In this document: positions 5,938 through 11,230 of the stretch, in pieces
Position numbering within the stretch: position 1 is the stretch's first letter
Layout: each line of letters opens with the position of its first letter
Origin: an uncultured Collinsella sp.
GTDB lineage: Bacteria > Actinomycetota > Coriobacteriia > Coriobacteriales > Coriobacteriaceae
Direction: 5' to 3'
Length of the DNA: 11,230 bases
NCBI GenBank assembly: GCA_900551185.1
Contig: URVF01000033.1
Coordinates: 1 to 11,230 of the forward strand
Position numbers and translations under genes: made by a program
Notes under the pieces: generated by a model
Databases searched by the model: none
The model's input: the letters and a program-made list of their open reading frames with translations, nothing else
Told to the model about the DNA's origin: nothing

Positions 5938-6083
5938 AGCAGGCAGAAATTCCAGTCCCAAAGTGACCATCGCCAGCAACGCCTGCGCTCCCAACAACGG
6001 CACCCATCCGTTCAGATTTTTCAGCCCCAATTCGTAGCCAAGCTGCCGTCCACCCCAGATTCCCTGAATGCCACGTGGCGGCA
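5938..6083 (-). other. Intergenic stretch between ackA copy 2 and the long hairpin; coding-like on the minus strand
   Basis: The gap between the ackA copy 2 stop and pta is about 350 bases; it holds the terminator, this stretch and the 131-base hairpin. No gene is convincing here. The minus strand is open throughout and would read as a hydrophobic sequence containing GYELGLKNLNGWVPLLGAQA and then LLAMVTLGLEFLPA, with reasonable codons, but it has no ribosome site; the only available start lies inside the hairpin and the stop lies inside ackA. It may be a decayed remnant of a membrane protein gene, or chance openness of GC-rich DNA. Confidence 0.2.
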
Positions 6084-6214
6084 GAAGGCCGTACGGGCTA
6101 ACCCCTGAAAACAATCCGCAGACCAGAAACGCCCCCGTTCGTAGCTCCGGAGGAGCAGAACGGGAGCGTTTCATTGGTCGAGGACGTTTTCAGGGGTTAG
6201 CCCGTACGGCCTTC
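6084..6214. repeat. 131-base long inverted repeat (giant hairpin) downstream of pta
   Basis: Bases 6084-6112 and 6186-6214 are perfect 29-base inverted arms. The sequence between them folds further: TCC/GGA (6115-6117 with 6182-6184), GACCA/TGGTC (6121-6125 with 6175-6179), AAACGC/GCGTTT (6127-6132 with 6166-6171), CCCGTTC/GAACGGG (6134-6140 with 6158-6164) and GCTCC/GGAGC (6144-6148 with 6152-6156) around a GGA loop. Almost the whole segment is therefore one stem with small bulges. It ends 15 bases beyond the pta stop codon, between two convergent genes. It may be a bidirectional terminator, a structured RNA, or a small non-autonomous mobile element (MITE-like or palindromic repeat). There is no transposase and no clear target-site duplication. 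Confidence 0.85.
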
Positions 6215-6229
6215 GGGCGAGTGCGTACG

Positions 6230-7210
6230 CTACTCAGCCATCTGAGCCTGGACGGCGGTGATGGCCACGACACCCACGATGTCGTCGGCAGAGCAGCCGC
6301 GCGAAAGGTCGTTGACCGGCTTGGCGATGCCCTGCAGGATGGGACCGTAAGCGTCGGCACCGGCGAAGCGCTGGACCAGCTTGTAGCCGATGTTGCCGGC
6401 CTCGAGGTCGGGGAACACGAGCACGTTGGCCTTACCGGCGACGGAGGAGCCGGGAGCCTTGAGCTGGGCGACGGTGGGGACAATGGCAGCGTCGAGCTGC
6501 AGGTCACCATCGATGGCGAGCTCGGGAGCCTTCTCCTTGCAGAACTTCACAGCCTCCTGGACCTTCTTGGCGACCTCGCCGCCAGCGGAGCCCATGGTGG
6601 AGTAGGAGAGCATGGCCACGTGCGGCTCAACGTTGCCCATGAAGGTGGACCAGGAGTGAGCGGAGGCGATGGCGATCTCGGAGAGCTCGTCGGAGGACGG
6701 GTTGATGTTGAGGCCGCAGTCGGCGAAGATCAGTGTGCCGTCGGTACCGAACTGCGGGGTATCGGTGCACATCACGAAGAAGGCCGAGACCAGCTTGGTG
6801 CCCGGGGCGGTCTTGAGGATCTGAAGCGCAGGGCGCAGAGTGTCGGCAGTGGAGTGGCAGGCGCCGGAGACCAGGCCGTCGGCATCGCCCATCTTGACCA
6901 TCATGGTGCCAAAGTAGGTAGCGTCCATCACCTGGGCGCGAGCCTGCTCGATGGTAACGCCCTTCTTGGCGCGGAGCTCGGCAAACTTCTGCGCGTACTC
7001 CTCGTGCTTCTCGGCATTGCGCGGGTCGATGACGGTAGCGCCGGGAACGTTGATCTCGTCGGGGTTGCCCAGGATGACGATCTTTGCCAGGTCCTCCTCG
7101 ATGATTTTGGTGGCCGCGACGATAGTGCGCGGATCCTCGCCCTCGGGCAGGACGATCGTCTTAAGGTCGGCCTTGGCGGCAGACTTCATACGGTTTAGGA
7201 AATCGCTCAT
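6230..7210 (-). CDS. pta: Phosphate acetyltransferase
   Basis: This encodes a 326-residue phosphotransacetylase of the short, single-domain type: acetyl-CoA + phosphate gives acetyl phosphate + CoA, cytoplasmic. The family core is visible along its length, including VLPEGEDPR at 20-28, DGLVSGACHSTADTLRPALQ at about 111-130, MLSYSTMGSAGG at about 200-211 and the C-terminal NDLSRGCSADDI at 300-311. Ser303, Arg304, Asp310 and Arg281 align at a constant offset with Ser309, Arg310, Asp316 and Arg287 of the Methanosarcina thermophila enzyme. The ATG at 7210 is preceded on the minus strand by AAGGAG (7215-7220), correctly spaced. Its product feeds the acetate kinases encoded just beyond, but it is convergent with them and not in an operon, which is less common than the pta-ackA operon. 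Codon bias resembles ackA copy 1, suggesting strong expression. A terminator-like hairpin stands in its leader. Confidence 0.95.
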   Translation of the reverse strand: MSDFLNRMKSAAKADLKTIVLPEGEDPRTIVAATKIIEEDLAKIVILGNPDEINVPGATVIDPRNAEKHEEYAQKFAELRAKKGVTIEQARAQVMDATYFGTMMVKMGDADGLVSGACHSTADTLRPALQILKTAPGTKLVSAFFVMCTDTPQFGTDGTLIFADCGLNINPSSDELSEIAIASAHSWSTFMGNVEPHVAMLSYSTMGSAGGEVAKKVQEAVKFCKEKAPELAIDGDLQLDAAIVPTVAQLKAPGSSVAGKANVLVFPDLEAGNIGYKLVQRFAGADAYGPILQGIAKPVNDLSRGCSADDIVGVVAITAVQAQMAE

Positions 7211-7262
7211 GTTACTCCTTACAAGCGTTTCGCTAAGCTCCAGGCACCCGGCTGTTCACGAA

Positions 7263-7285
7263 TAAACCCGCTGCTAGCGGGTTTA
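7263..7285 (-). terminator. Terminator-like hairpin in the pta leader
   Basis: TAAACCCGCT (7263-7272) and AGCGGGTTTA (7276-7285) form a perfect 10-bp stem around a 3-base loop, 53 bases upstream of the pta start. On the minus strand it is followed by TTCGTG, so the T-run is short. No gene ends here on either strand: pta reads away on the minus strand and glf begins further right on the plus strand. It could be an attenuator or stabilising structure in the pta leader if the promoter lies upstream of it, or a terminator of an unannotated short transcript. Confidence 0.5.
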
Positions 7286-7337
7286 CCTTTCAATTATGTA
7301 CGCCGCGGTGCTTGAGCTTTCCTTGTGTGGCAAGCTC

Positions 7338-7343
7338 ATTATA
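7338..7343 (-). promoter_or_regulatory. Putative -10 box for pta
   Basis: The minus strand reads TATAAT here, a perfect -10 consensus, about 130 bases upstream of the pta start. The hairpin at 7263-7285 would then be in the transcribed leader. No good -35 is seen. A second candidate, CATAAT on the minus strand at 7298-7293, lies nearer and would still leave the hairpin downstream. Confidence 0.4.
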
Positions 7344-7357
7344 GGACGCATTAGCGC

Positions 7358-7363
7358 TATAAT
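7358..7363 (+). promoter_or_regulatory. Putative -10 box for glf
   Basis: A perfect TATAAT on the plus strand, 79 bases before the glf start, flanked by AGCG (7353-7356) and CGCT (7364-7367). Transcription would start near 7370. It is only 14 bases from the minus-strand TATAAT assigned to pta, so the two promoters would be back to back and would compete or share control. No consensus -35 is visible. Confidence 0.45.
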
Positions 7364-7379
7364 CGCTCTGATAAATATG

Positions 7380-7398
7380 TCTCGAAGAATGTTCGAGA
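7380..7398 (+). promoter_or_regulatory. Inverted repeat in the glf leader, possible operator
   Basis: TCTCGAA (7380-7386) and TTCGAGA (7392-7398) are a perfect 7-bp inverted repeat around GAATG, starting about ten bases downstream of the presumed glf transcription start. This is a typical place for a repressor site. A second pairing, AAAAGCC (7398-7404) with GGCTTTT (7421-7427), follows just before the ribosome site at 7431-7436 and could form an RNA hairpin near the translation start. Confidence 0.45.
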
Positions 7399-7441
7399 AA
7401 AGCCCAGCTAACGAGCCCGTGGCTTTTGACAAGGAGTATCG

Positions 7442-8644
7442 ATGCAGATTACCTCAGGCCTGCCTGAAGGCTTTAACGCCGGCGCGTACGACATGATTGT
7501 CGTCGGTGCTGGATATGCCGGTGCCGTTTGCGCCCGCCGTCTTGCCGAGACCATCGGCTATCGTGTTGCCGTTTTGGAGCGCCGTAGCCACATTGCGGGC
7601 AATGCCTATGACTGCACTGACGAGGCCGGAATCCTGATCCACGAGTACGGTCCGCATATCTATCACACTTTTAACGAGCGCGTGCACAATTTCCTGTCGC
7701 GCTTTACCAAGTGGACGGATTATCAGCACAAGGTGCTCGCCAACATCAACGGTACCCTTATGCCCGTGCCCTTCAACCATGCGAGTCTCAAGCTCGCCTT
7801 TGGTGACGAGCGCGGCGAGGAGCTGTATCAGAAGCTCGTGGAGACCTTTGGCAAGGATGTCAAGGTGCCCATTATGGAGCTGCGTAAGAAGAACGACCCG
7901 GATCTTGCCGAGGTCGCCGATTACGTCTACGAGAACGTCTTTTTGCATTACACCATGAAGCAGTGGGGCCAGACGCCCGATCAGATCGATCCCTCGATCA
8001 CCGGCCGCGTTCCCGTCTTTGTGGGCGATGATGACCGCTACTTCCCGCAAGCTCCCTTCCAGGGCATGCCGCAGGAGGGCTACACGGCGCTCTTTGAGCA
8101 CATGCTCGACCACGACCTGATCGACGTGTTCTGCGACGTGGACGCCCGTGACCTCTTTGAAATCGACGAGACTACCGTCAAGATCGACGGCAAGGTCTAT
8201 GGTGGCGAGATCGTCTACACCGGTCCGCTCGATGAGCTGTTCAATCTCGATCTGGGCGCGCTACCGTACCGCACGCTCGACATGAAGTTCGAGACGCTCG
8301 ATATGGACCAGTTCCAGCCCGTGGGCACCGTCAACTACACCACGAGCGAGGACTACACGCGCATTACCGAGTTCAAGAACATGACCGGTCAGACCCTGCC
8401 CGGCAAGACCACCATCATGAAGGAGTATTCCAAGGCCTATACGCCCGGCTCGGGCGAGACGCCGTACTACGCCATTCTTGAGCCCGAGAACCGTGAGCTC
8501 TATGAGCGCTATCTTGAGCGCGTCCAGAACCTGACGAACTTCCACCCGGTGGGTCGTCTGGCCGAGTATCGTTACTACGATATGGACGCTGTGACCAATT
8601 CCGCCCTCGATCTTTCGGATGAGATTATCGCCTGCCATGCATAA
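7442..8644 (+). CDS. glf: UDP-galactopyranose mutase
   Basis: This encodes a 400-residue Glf, the flavoenzyme that converts UDP-galactopyranose to UDP-galactofuranose in the cytoplasm, supplying Galf for surface polysaccharides. The N-terminal Rossmann FAD motif is at residues 18-30 (MIVVGAGYAGAVC), followed by LERRSHIAGNAYD. Other family landmarks are GPHIYHTF at 70-77, MKQWGQTPDQID at 172-183, the ITGRVPV segment with Arg189, YTGPLDELF at 259-267 and PYRTLDMKFE at about 275-284. The length is close to the usual 370-400. The ATG is supported by AAGGAG at 7431-7436; it gives a 16-residue N-terminal extension before the FAD strand, and an internal Met18 has no ribosome site. The stop overlaps the start of the glycosyltransferase gene, implying coupled translation. 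The promoter region is shared divergently with pta. Confidence 0.94.
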   Translation: MQITSGLPEGFNAGAYDMIVVGAGYAGAVCARRLAETIGYRVAVLERRSHIAGNAYDCTDEAGILIHEYGPHIYHTFNERVHNFLSRFTKWTDYQHKVLANINGTLMPVPFNHASLKLAFGDERGEELYQKLVETFGKDVKVPIMELRKKNDPDLAEVADYVYENVFLHYTMKQWGQTPDQIDPSITGRVPVFVGDDDRYFPQAPFQGMPQEGYTALFEHMLDHDLIDVFCDVDARDLFEIDETTVKIDGKVYGGEIVYTGPLDELFNLDLGALPYRTLDMKFETLDMDQFQPVGTVNYTTSEDYTRITEFKNMTGQTLPGKTTIMKEYSKAYTPGSGETPYYAILEPENRELYERYLERVQNLTNFHPVGRLAEYRYYDMDAVTNSALDLSDEIIACHA

Positions 8645-9668
8645 AGTCATAACATTCGGTATTCCCTCGTATAACGCCGCCAAGGACATGGACCATTGCA
8701 TCACCTCCATCTTGGAGGGGAGCAATTACGCCACCGATATCGAGATTATCGTAGTGGACGACGGCTCCAAGGACGAGACGGCCGATAAGGCCGACGAGTG
8801 GGAGGTACGTTATCCCGGTATCATTCGCGCGGTGCACCAGGAGAATGGCGGTCACGGTATTGCCGTCCTTTCGGGTCTGCGCGAGGCACAGGGCACCTAC
8901 TACAAGGTCGTCGACTCGGATGACTGGCTCGATGCTGCGGCTCTTTCGACTATGCTGTCGATTCTGCGTGGCTTTGAAGAGCGCGATCAGCGCGTTGACC
9001 TGTTTATCTCGAACTACGTGTACGAGAAGGTTTACGAGGGCACGCATACCGCTATTGGCTACAAATTTGCCCTGCCGCGCAAAAAGATCTTTTCCTGGGA
9101 TCAGATCGGTCATTTCCGCCTGGACCAGAACCTACTCATGCACAGCCTGTGCTATCGCACGGATGTGCTGCGCGAGTCCAACCTTCCTATGCCGCCGCAC
9201 ACGTTCTATGTGGACAACATCTACGCCTACGTGCCGCTACCGCGTTGCAAGACCATGTACTACGCCGACATCGACCTCTACCGCTACTTTATCGGTCGCG
9301 AAGGCCAGAGCGTCAACGAGGCAACGATGGTCAAGCGTCTGGACCAGCAGTTCCGTGTTACACGTATCATGATGGAGTCGTACCATCTGTACGGCGATGT
9401 TGAGTCGTCGCGCCTGCGTTCGTACATGATGGGGTACTTCACCATGATGATGGCGATTTGCTCGGTGCTCACCAAGCTTTCCGAGGAAGATTGCGCCGAC
9501 GAGCGCCTAAAGACGCTGTGGAATGATTTGAAGGCCTACGACGAGCGCATGTATCGTCGTGCCCGCTACGGCGTGGTCGGGTTCTTCACCAATCTGCGCG
9601 GACGGGCCGGAGACAAAACCACACTTGGCCTATACCGTCTTGCCTCAAAGATCTTCAAATTCAACTAG
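8637..9668 (+). CDS. Family 2 glycosyltransferase
   Basis: This encodes a 343-residue GT-A-fold glycosyltransferase of family GT2, which transfers a sugar from a nucleotide donor to an acceptor at the cytoplasmic side. The N-terminal strand FGIPSYNAA (residues 7-15), IIVVDDGSKDET at 37-48 with the first Asp pair, HQENGGHGIAVLSG at 67-80 and the metal-binding VVDSDDWLD at 91-99 are all typical. The C-terminal half (FYVDNIYAYVPLPRCKTMYY, then DIDLYRYFIGREGQSVNE) is shared by a subgroup of such enzymes. No transmembrane segment is obvious. I start it at ATG 8637, which overlaps the glf stop by eight bases; an ATG at 8619 would add six residues. No strong ribosome site precedes either, so coupling to glf is likely. 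Pairing with Glf suggests a galactofuranosyl or related polysaccharide step; donor and acceptor are not determinable. Confidence 0.9.
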   Translation: MHKVITFGIPSYNAAKDMDHCITSILEGSNYATDIEIIVVDDGSKDETADKADEWEVRYPGIIRAVHQENGGHGIAVLSGLREAQGTYYKVVDSDDWLDAAALSTMLSILRGFEERDQRVDLFISNYVYEKVYEGTHTAIGYKFALPRKKIFSWDQIGHFRLDQNLLMHSLCYRTDVLRESNLPMPPHTFYVDNIYAYVPLPRCKTMYYADIDLYRYFIGREGQSVNEATMVKRLDQQFRVTRIMMESYHLYGDVESSRLRSYMMGYFTMMMAICSVLTKLSEEDCADERLKTLWNDLKAYDERMYRRARYGVVGFFTNLRGRAGDKTTLGLYRLASKIFKFN

Positions 9669-9716
9669 CTGCTGAGTAATCACTGCTGATAGGTTGACTG
9701 GGCCCCTTGGCCTTTA

Positions 9717-9732
9717 GTTTGCTACTGCAAAC
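9717..9732 (+). repeat. Small hairpin after the glycosyltransferase
   Basis: GTTTGC (9717-9722) and GCAAAC (9727-9732) form a 6-bp perfect inverted repeat around TACT, 48 bases after the stop codon. It is just downstream of GGCC-CCTT-GGCC followed by TTTAGTTT (9701-9720), a very weak terminator candidate. I see no further coding potential in this gap. Confidence 0.4.
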
Positions 9733-9740
9733 AGTCCTGC

Positions 9741-9779
9741 TCGCACGGAAAGCACATTAAGTGCTTTCCGGCTCGTGCG
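9741..9779. repeat. Stable intergenic hairpin
   Basis: CGGAAAGCAC (9746-9755) and GTGCTTTCCG (9761-9770) are a perfect 10-bp inverted repeat around ATTAA. Alternatively the stem can be lengthened by pairing CGCAC (9742-9746) with GTGCG (9775-9779) across a short bulge. There is no T-run on either side, so it is not a standard terminator. It may be a palindromic repeat unit or part of a processed transcript end. Confidence 0.55.
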
Positions 9780-9844
9780 GAATCTACGAAAAACTTACCC
9801 GCCTCGCCCGGCCAGGTCCTAGGGTGACTTGCTTGCCGCCTAGA

Positions 9845-9860
9845 TGGCGTCTTGGCGTCT
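9845..9860 (+). repeat. Two tandem copies of an 8-base repeat
   Basis: TGGCGTCT is repeated twice without a gap in the region between the glycosyltransferase and polA. It is too short and has too few copies to imply a function. Confidence 0.5.
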
Positions 9861-9886
9861 AGATACTTGGCTGAATTTAATTGAAC

Positions 9887-9927
9887 GAAGGACGCTCCTT
9901 GTTGATGAGGGGCGTCCTTCTCTTTTT
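9887..9927 (+). terminator. Strong terminator between the glf operon and polA
   Basis: GAAGGACGC (9887-9895) pairs with GCGTCCTTC (9912-9920), extended inward by TCCT with AGGG, giving a 13-bp stem with an 8-base loop. On the plus strand it is followed by TCTTTTTGG, an excellent rho-independent signal for the glf transcription unit. On the minus strand it lies 35 bases beyond the polA stop and is followed by an AT-rich stretch, so it may serve both convergent units. Confidence 0.85.
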
Positions 9928-9954
9928 GGTTACTTTGGAACTGTAGTTGCTTTC

Positions 9955-11181
9955 CTATTTCGCGTCTGCCCAGGTTATGCCGGTGCTGGCTTCGGCGATC
10001 AACGGTACGCGGAGGTCTACTACGTGTTCCATGACGTCGCGGACCATGGTGGTTAGGCGCTCGACTTCGTCGACGGGGCACTCAAAGTCCAGTTCGTCGT
10101 GCACCTGCAGAATCATATGGGCGGCAAAGCCCTCCTCTTCCAGGCGGCGGCTTACGCGGGCCATGGCGATCTTGATGATGTCGGCGGCGGTGCCCTGCAT
10201 GGGGTGGTTCATGGCCGTGCGCTCGCCAAAACCGCGGAGTTGCAGGTTTTTGGCCTTGAGCTCCGGAATATGACGACGGCGGCCGTACATGGTCTCGGCG
10301 TAGCCCGTCTGCTTGGCGCGCGCCACCACGTTGTCGAGGAATGTACGCACGCCCGGGTAGGCCTCGTAGTAGCGGTCGATCATGTCGCGTGCCTCGGCCA
10401 TCGAGATATGCAGCGACTGTGACAGACCATAGGCCTGCTGGCCGTACACGATGCCAAAGTTCACGGCCTTGGCGCGACTGCGCAGGTCGGGCGTTACCTC
10501 GGACACCGGCACACCAAATACGCGCGCCGCCGTCTCGGCATGGAAGTCCTCGCCCTCGTTAAAGGCGCGCACCAAGTGCTCGTCACCCGAGAGATGTGCC
10601 AGCAGACGCAGCTCTATCTGCGAGTAGTCCACCGCCAAAAAGACGCTTCCCTCGCCTGCCGAAAACGCCGTCTTGACGGTACGACCCAGCTCCGAGCGCG
10701 TCGGGATGTTCTGGAGGTTCGGGTCGCTCGAGGACAGACGCCCCGTTGCCGTGATGGTCTGGTTGTACGTGGTGTGCACGCGACCGTCACCACGGCGCAG
10801 CGGGCCCAGCGTATCCAGATAGGTGGACTTGATTTTGGACTTTTCACGCCAATCCAAGATCAGACGCACGATTTCGTGGTCGCGGGCAAGGTCGCTCAAC
10901 ACCTTGGCGTTGGTCGAATAGTAGCCGCGCTTAGTCTTCTTGAGGCCCTTGGTCGGAAGCCCCATCACATCAAAGAGCACATGCGACAGCTGCATGGGAC
11001 TGCCAATATTAAAGGTCTCGTCACCCGCCAGGTCGCGAATGCTGCGCTCGACCTCGGTAATCTGGGTCGCCAGGCCCTCGGACAGATTACGCAGGCGGTC
11101 GGGATCCACGAGCATTCCCGCGCGCTCCATCTTGGCAAGCACCGGCACGAGCGGCATCTCGATGCCATCGAACACGTTGGC
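9955..11181 (-). CDS. polA: DNA polymerase I, C-terminal polymerase domain (5' truncated)
   Basis: These are the last 408 residues of DNA polymerase I, the family A polymerase that fills gaps in repair and removes RNA primers from Okazaki fragments. All polymerase motifs are present: TATGRLSSSDPNLQNIP at 145-160, motif A DYSQIELR at 185-192 with catalytic Asp185, motif B (O-helix) with Arg234, Lys238, Phe242 and Tyr246 in the R-x3-K-x3-F-x3-YG pattern, and motif C VHDE at 360-363 with Asp362. The O-helix Phe matches Phe762 of the E. coli enzyme. Full-length PolA is usually 850-950 residues, so the 5'-nuclease domain and the 3'-5' exonuclease-like domain are outside the window. The reading frame continues upstream into adapter, where it would add the artefactual residues MYKRQ. 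It converges with the glycosyltransferase gene across a shared terminator. Confidence 0.96.
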   Translation of the reverse strand, partial: ANVFDGIEMPLVPVLAKMERAGMLVDPDRLRNLSEGLATQITEVERSIRDLAGDETFNIGSPMQLSHVLFDVMGLPTKGLKKTKRGYYSTNAKVLSDLARDHEIVRLILDWREKSKIKSTYLDTLGPLRRGDGRVHTTYNQTITATGRLSSSDPNLQNIPTRSELGRTVKTAFSAGEGSVFLAVDYSQIELRLLAHLSGDEHLVRAFNEGEDFHAETAARVFGVPVSEVTPDLRSRAKAVNFGIVYGQQAYGLSQSLHISMAEARDMIDRYYEAYPGVRTFLDNVVARAKQTGYAETMYGRRRHIPELKAKNLQLRGFGERTAMNHPMQGTAADIIKIAMARVSRRLEEEGFAAHMILQVHDELDFECPVDEVERLTTMVRDVMEHVVDLRVPLIAEASTGITWADAK

Positions 11182-11230
11182 CTGTCTCTTATACACATCT
11201 GACGCTGCCGACGATCTTACGCGTGTAGAT
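11182..11230 (-). other. Untrimmed Nextera read-1 adapter with i5 index
   Basis: This is not genomic sequence. Bases 11182-11214 match the reverse complement of the 33-base Nextera read-1 adapter, with the Tn5 mosaic end at 11182-11200. Bases 11215-11222 occupy the i5 index position (reverse complement GCGTAAGA, which I remember as index S517). Bases 11223-11230 (GTGTAGAT) fit the start of the P5 primer complement. Confidence 0.97.

Noticed and set aside
6084..6214. Integron attC site reading of the long inverted repeat
   Set aside because: The arms contain GGCTAAC and GTTAGCC, which resemble attC core boxes, but the outer arms are fully paired without the extrahelical bases of attC sites, the boxes do not fit the RYYYAAC consensus, and no integrase or cassette array is present.
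6068..7198. A 376-codon open frame on the plus strand opposite pta
   Set aside because: It begins inside the giant hairpin, has no ribosome site and is low-complexity. pta on the other strand has clear family motifs.
8619..8636. An earlier ATG for the glycosyltransferase
   Set aside because: It has no ribosome site and adds six residues (MRLSPA) that do not fit the usual start just before the first beta strand. ATG 8637 was preferred, with some uncertainty.
48..11181. Search for CRISPR arrays, tRNA or rRNA genes, phage or defence genes
   Set aside because: I saw no regularly spaced repeats, no cloverleaf-like segment, no rRNA-like sequence and no recognisable defence, integrase or transposase protein.

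Overview
The window is an 11.1 kb stretch of high-GC bacterial chromosome (genomic bases about 48 to 11181) bounded at both ends by untrimmed Nextera/Tn5 library adapter. Gene content, GC-ending codons (AAG, AAC, CTC and GTC dominate), short Shine-Dalgarno-led genes and the protein sequences suggest an actinobacterium of the class Coriobacteriia, most like Collinsella. That placement rests on recognition, not on a search.

Layout from left to right. (1) The 3' end of xseA, then xseB (exonuclease VII), then a HIT-family (HinT-type) nucleotide hydrolase, all on the + strand. (2) A LysR-type regulator and an MFS transporter, also +, with visibly more A/T in third codon positions than the neighbours; they look like an accessory or transferred pair. 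(3) Two tandem full-length acetate kinase genes (+), each with its own leader and terminator. (4) An intergenic region holding a 131-base, almost fully self-complementary hairpin. (5) pta, phosphate acetyltransferase, on the - strand and convergent with the ackA pair. (6) A 231-base divergent control region rich in inverted repeats. (7) glf (UDP-galactopyranose mutase) overlapping a family 2 glycosyltransferase, + strand. (8) A strong shared terminator, then the 3' two-fifths or so of polA on the - strand, cut by the right-hand adapter.

Pta converts acetyl-CoA to acetyl phosphate and AckA converts acetyl phosphate plus ADP to acetate plus ATP, so the centre of the window encodes a complete overflow/fermentative ATP-forming route with the kinase step duplicated. 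The two kinases differ at conserved active-site positions: copy 1 has Tyr and Ser where copy 2 keeps His and Asn. Glf and the glycosyltransferase probably serve a galactofuranose-containing surface polysaccharide. xseA, xseB and polA are housekeeping DNA metabolism genes.

I see no CRISPR array, tRNA, rRNA, transposase, phage gene or defence system. The most unusual signals are the 131-base hairpin, the divergent ackA pair, a palindrome and shared half-site in the ackA leaders, and a terminator-like hairpin in the pta leader. Most of the window is ordinary housekeeping and metabolism.
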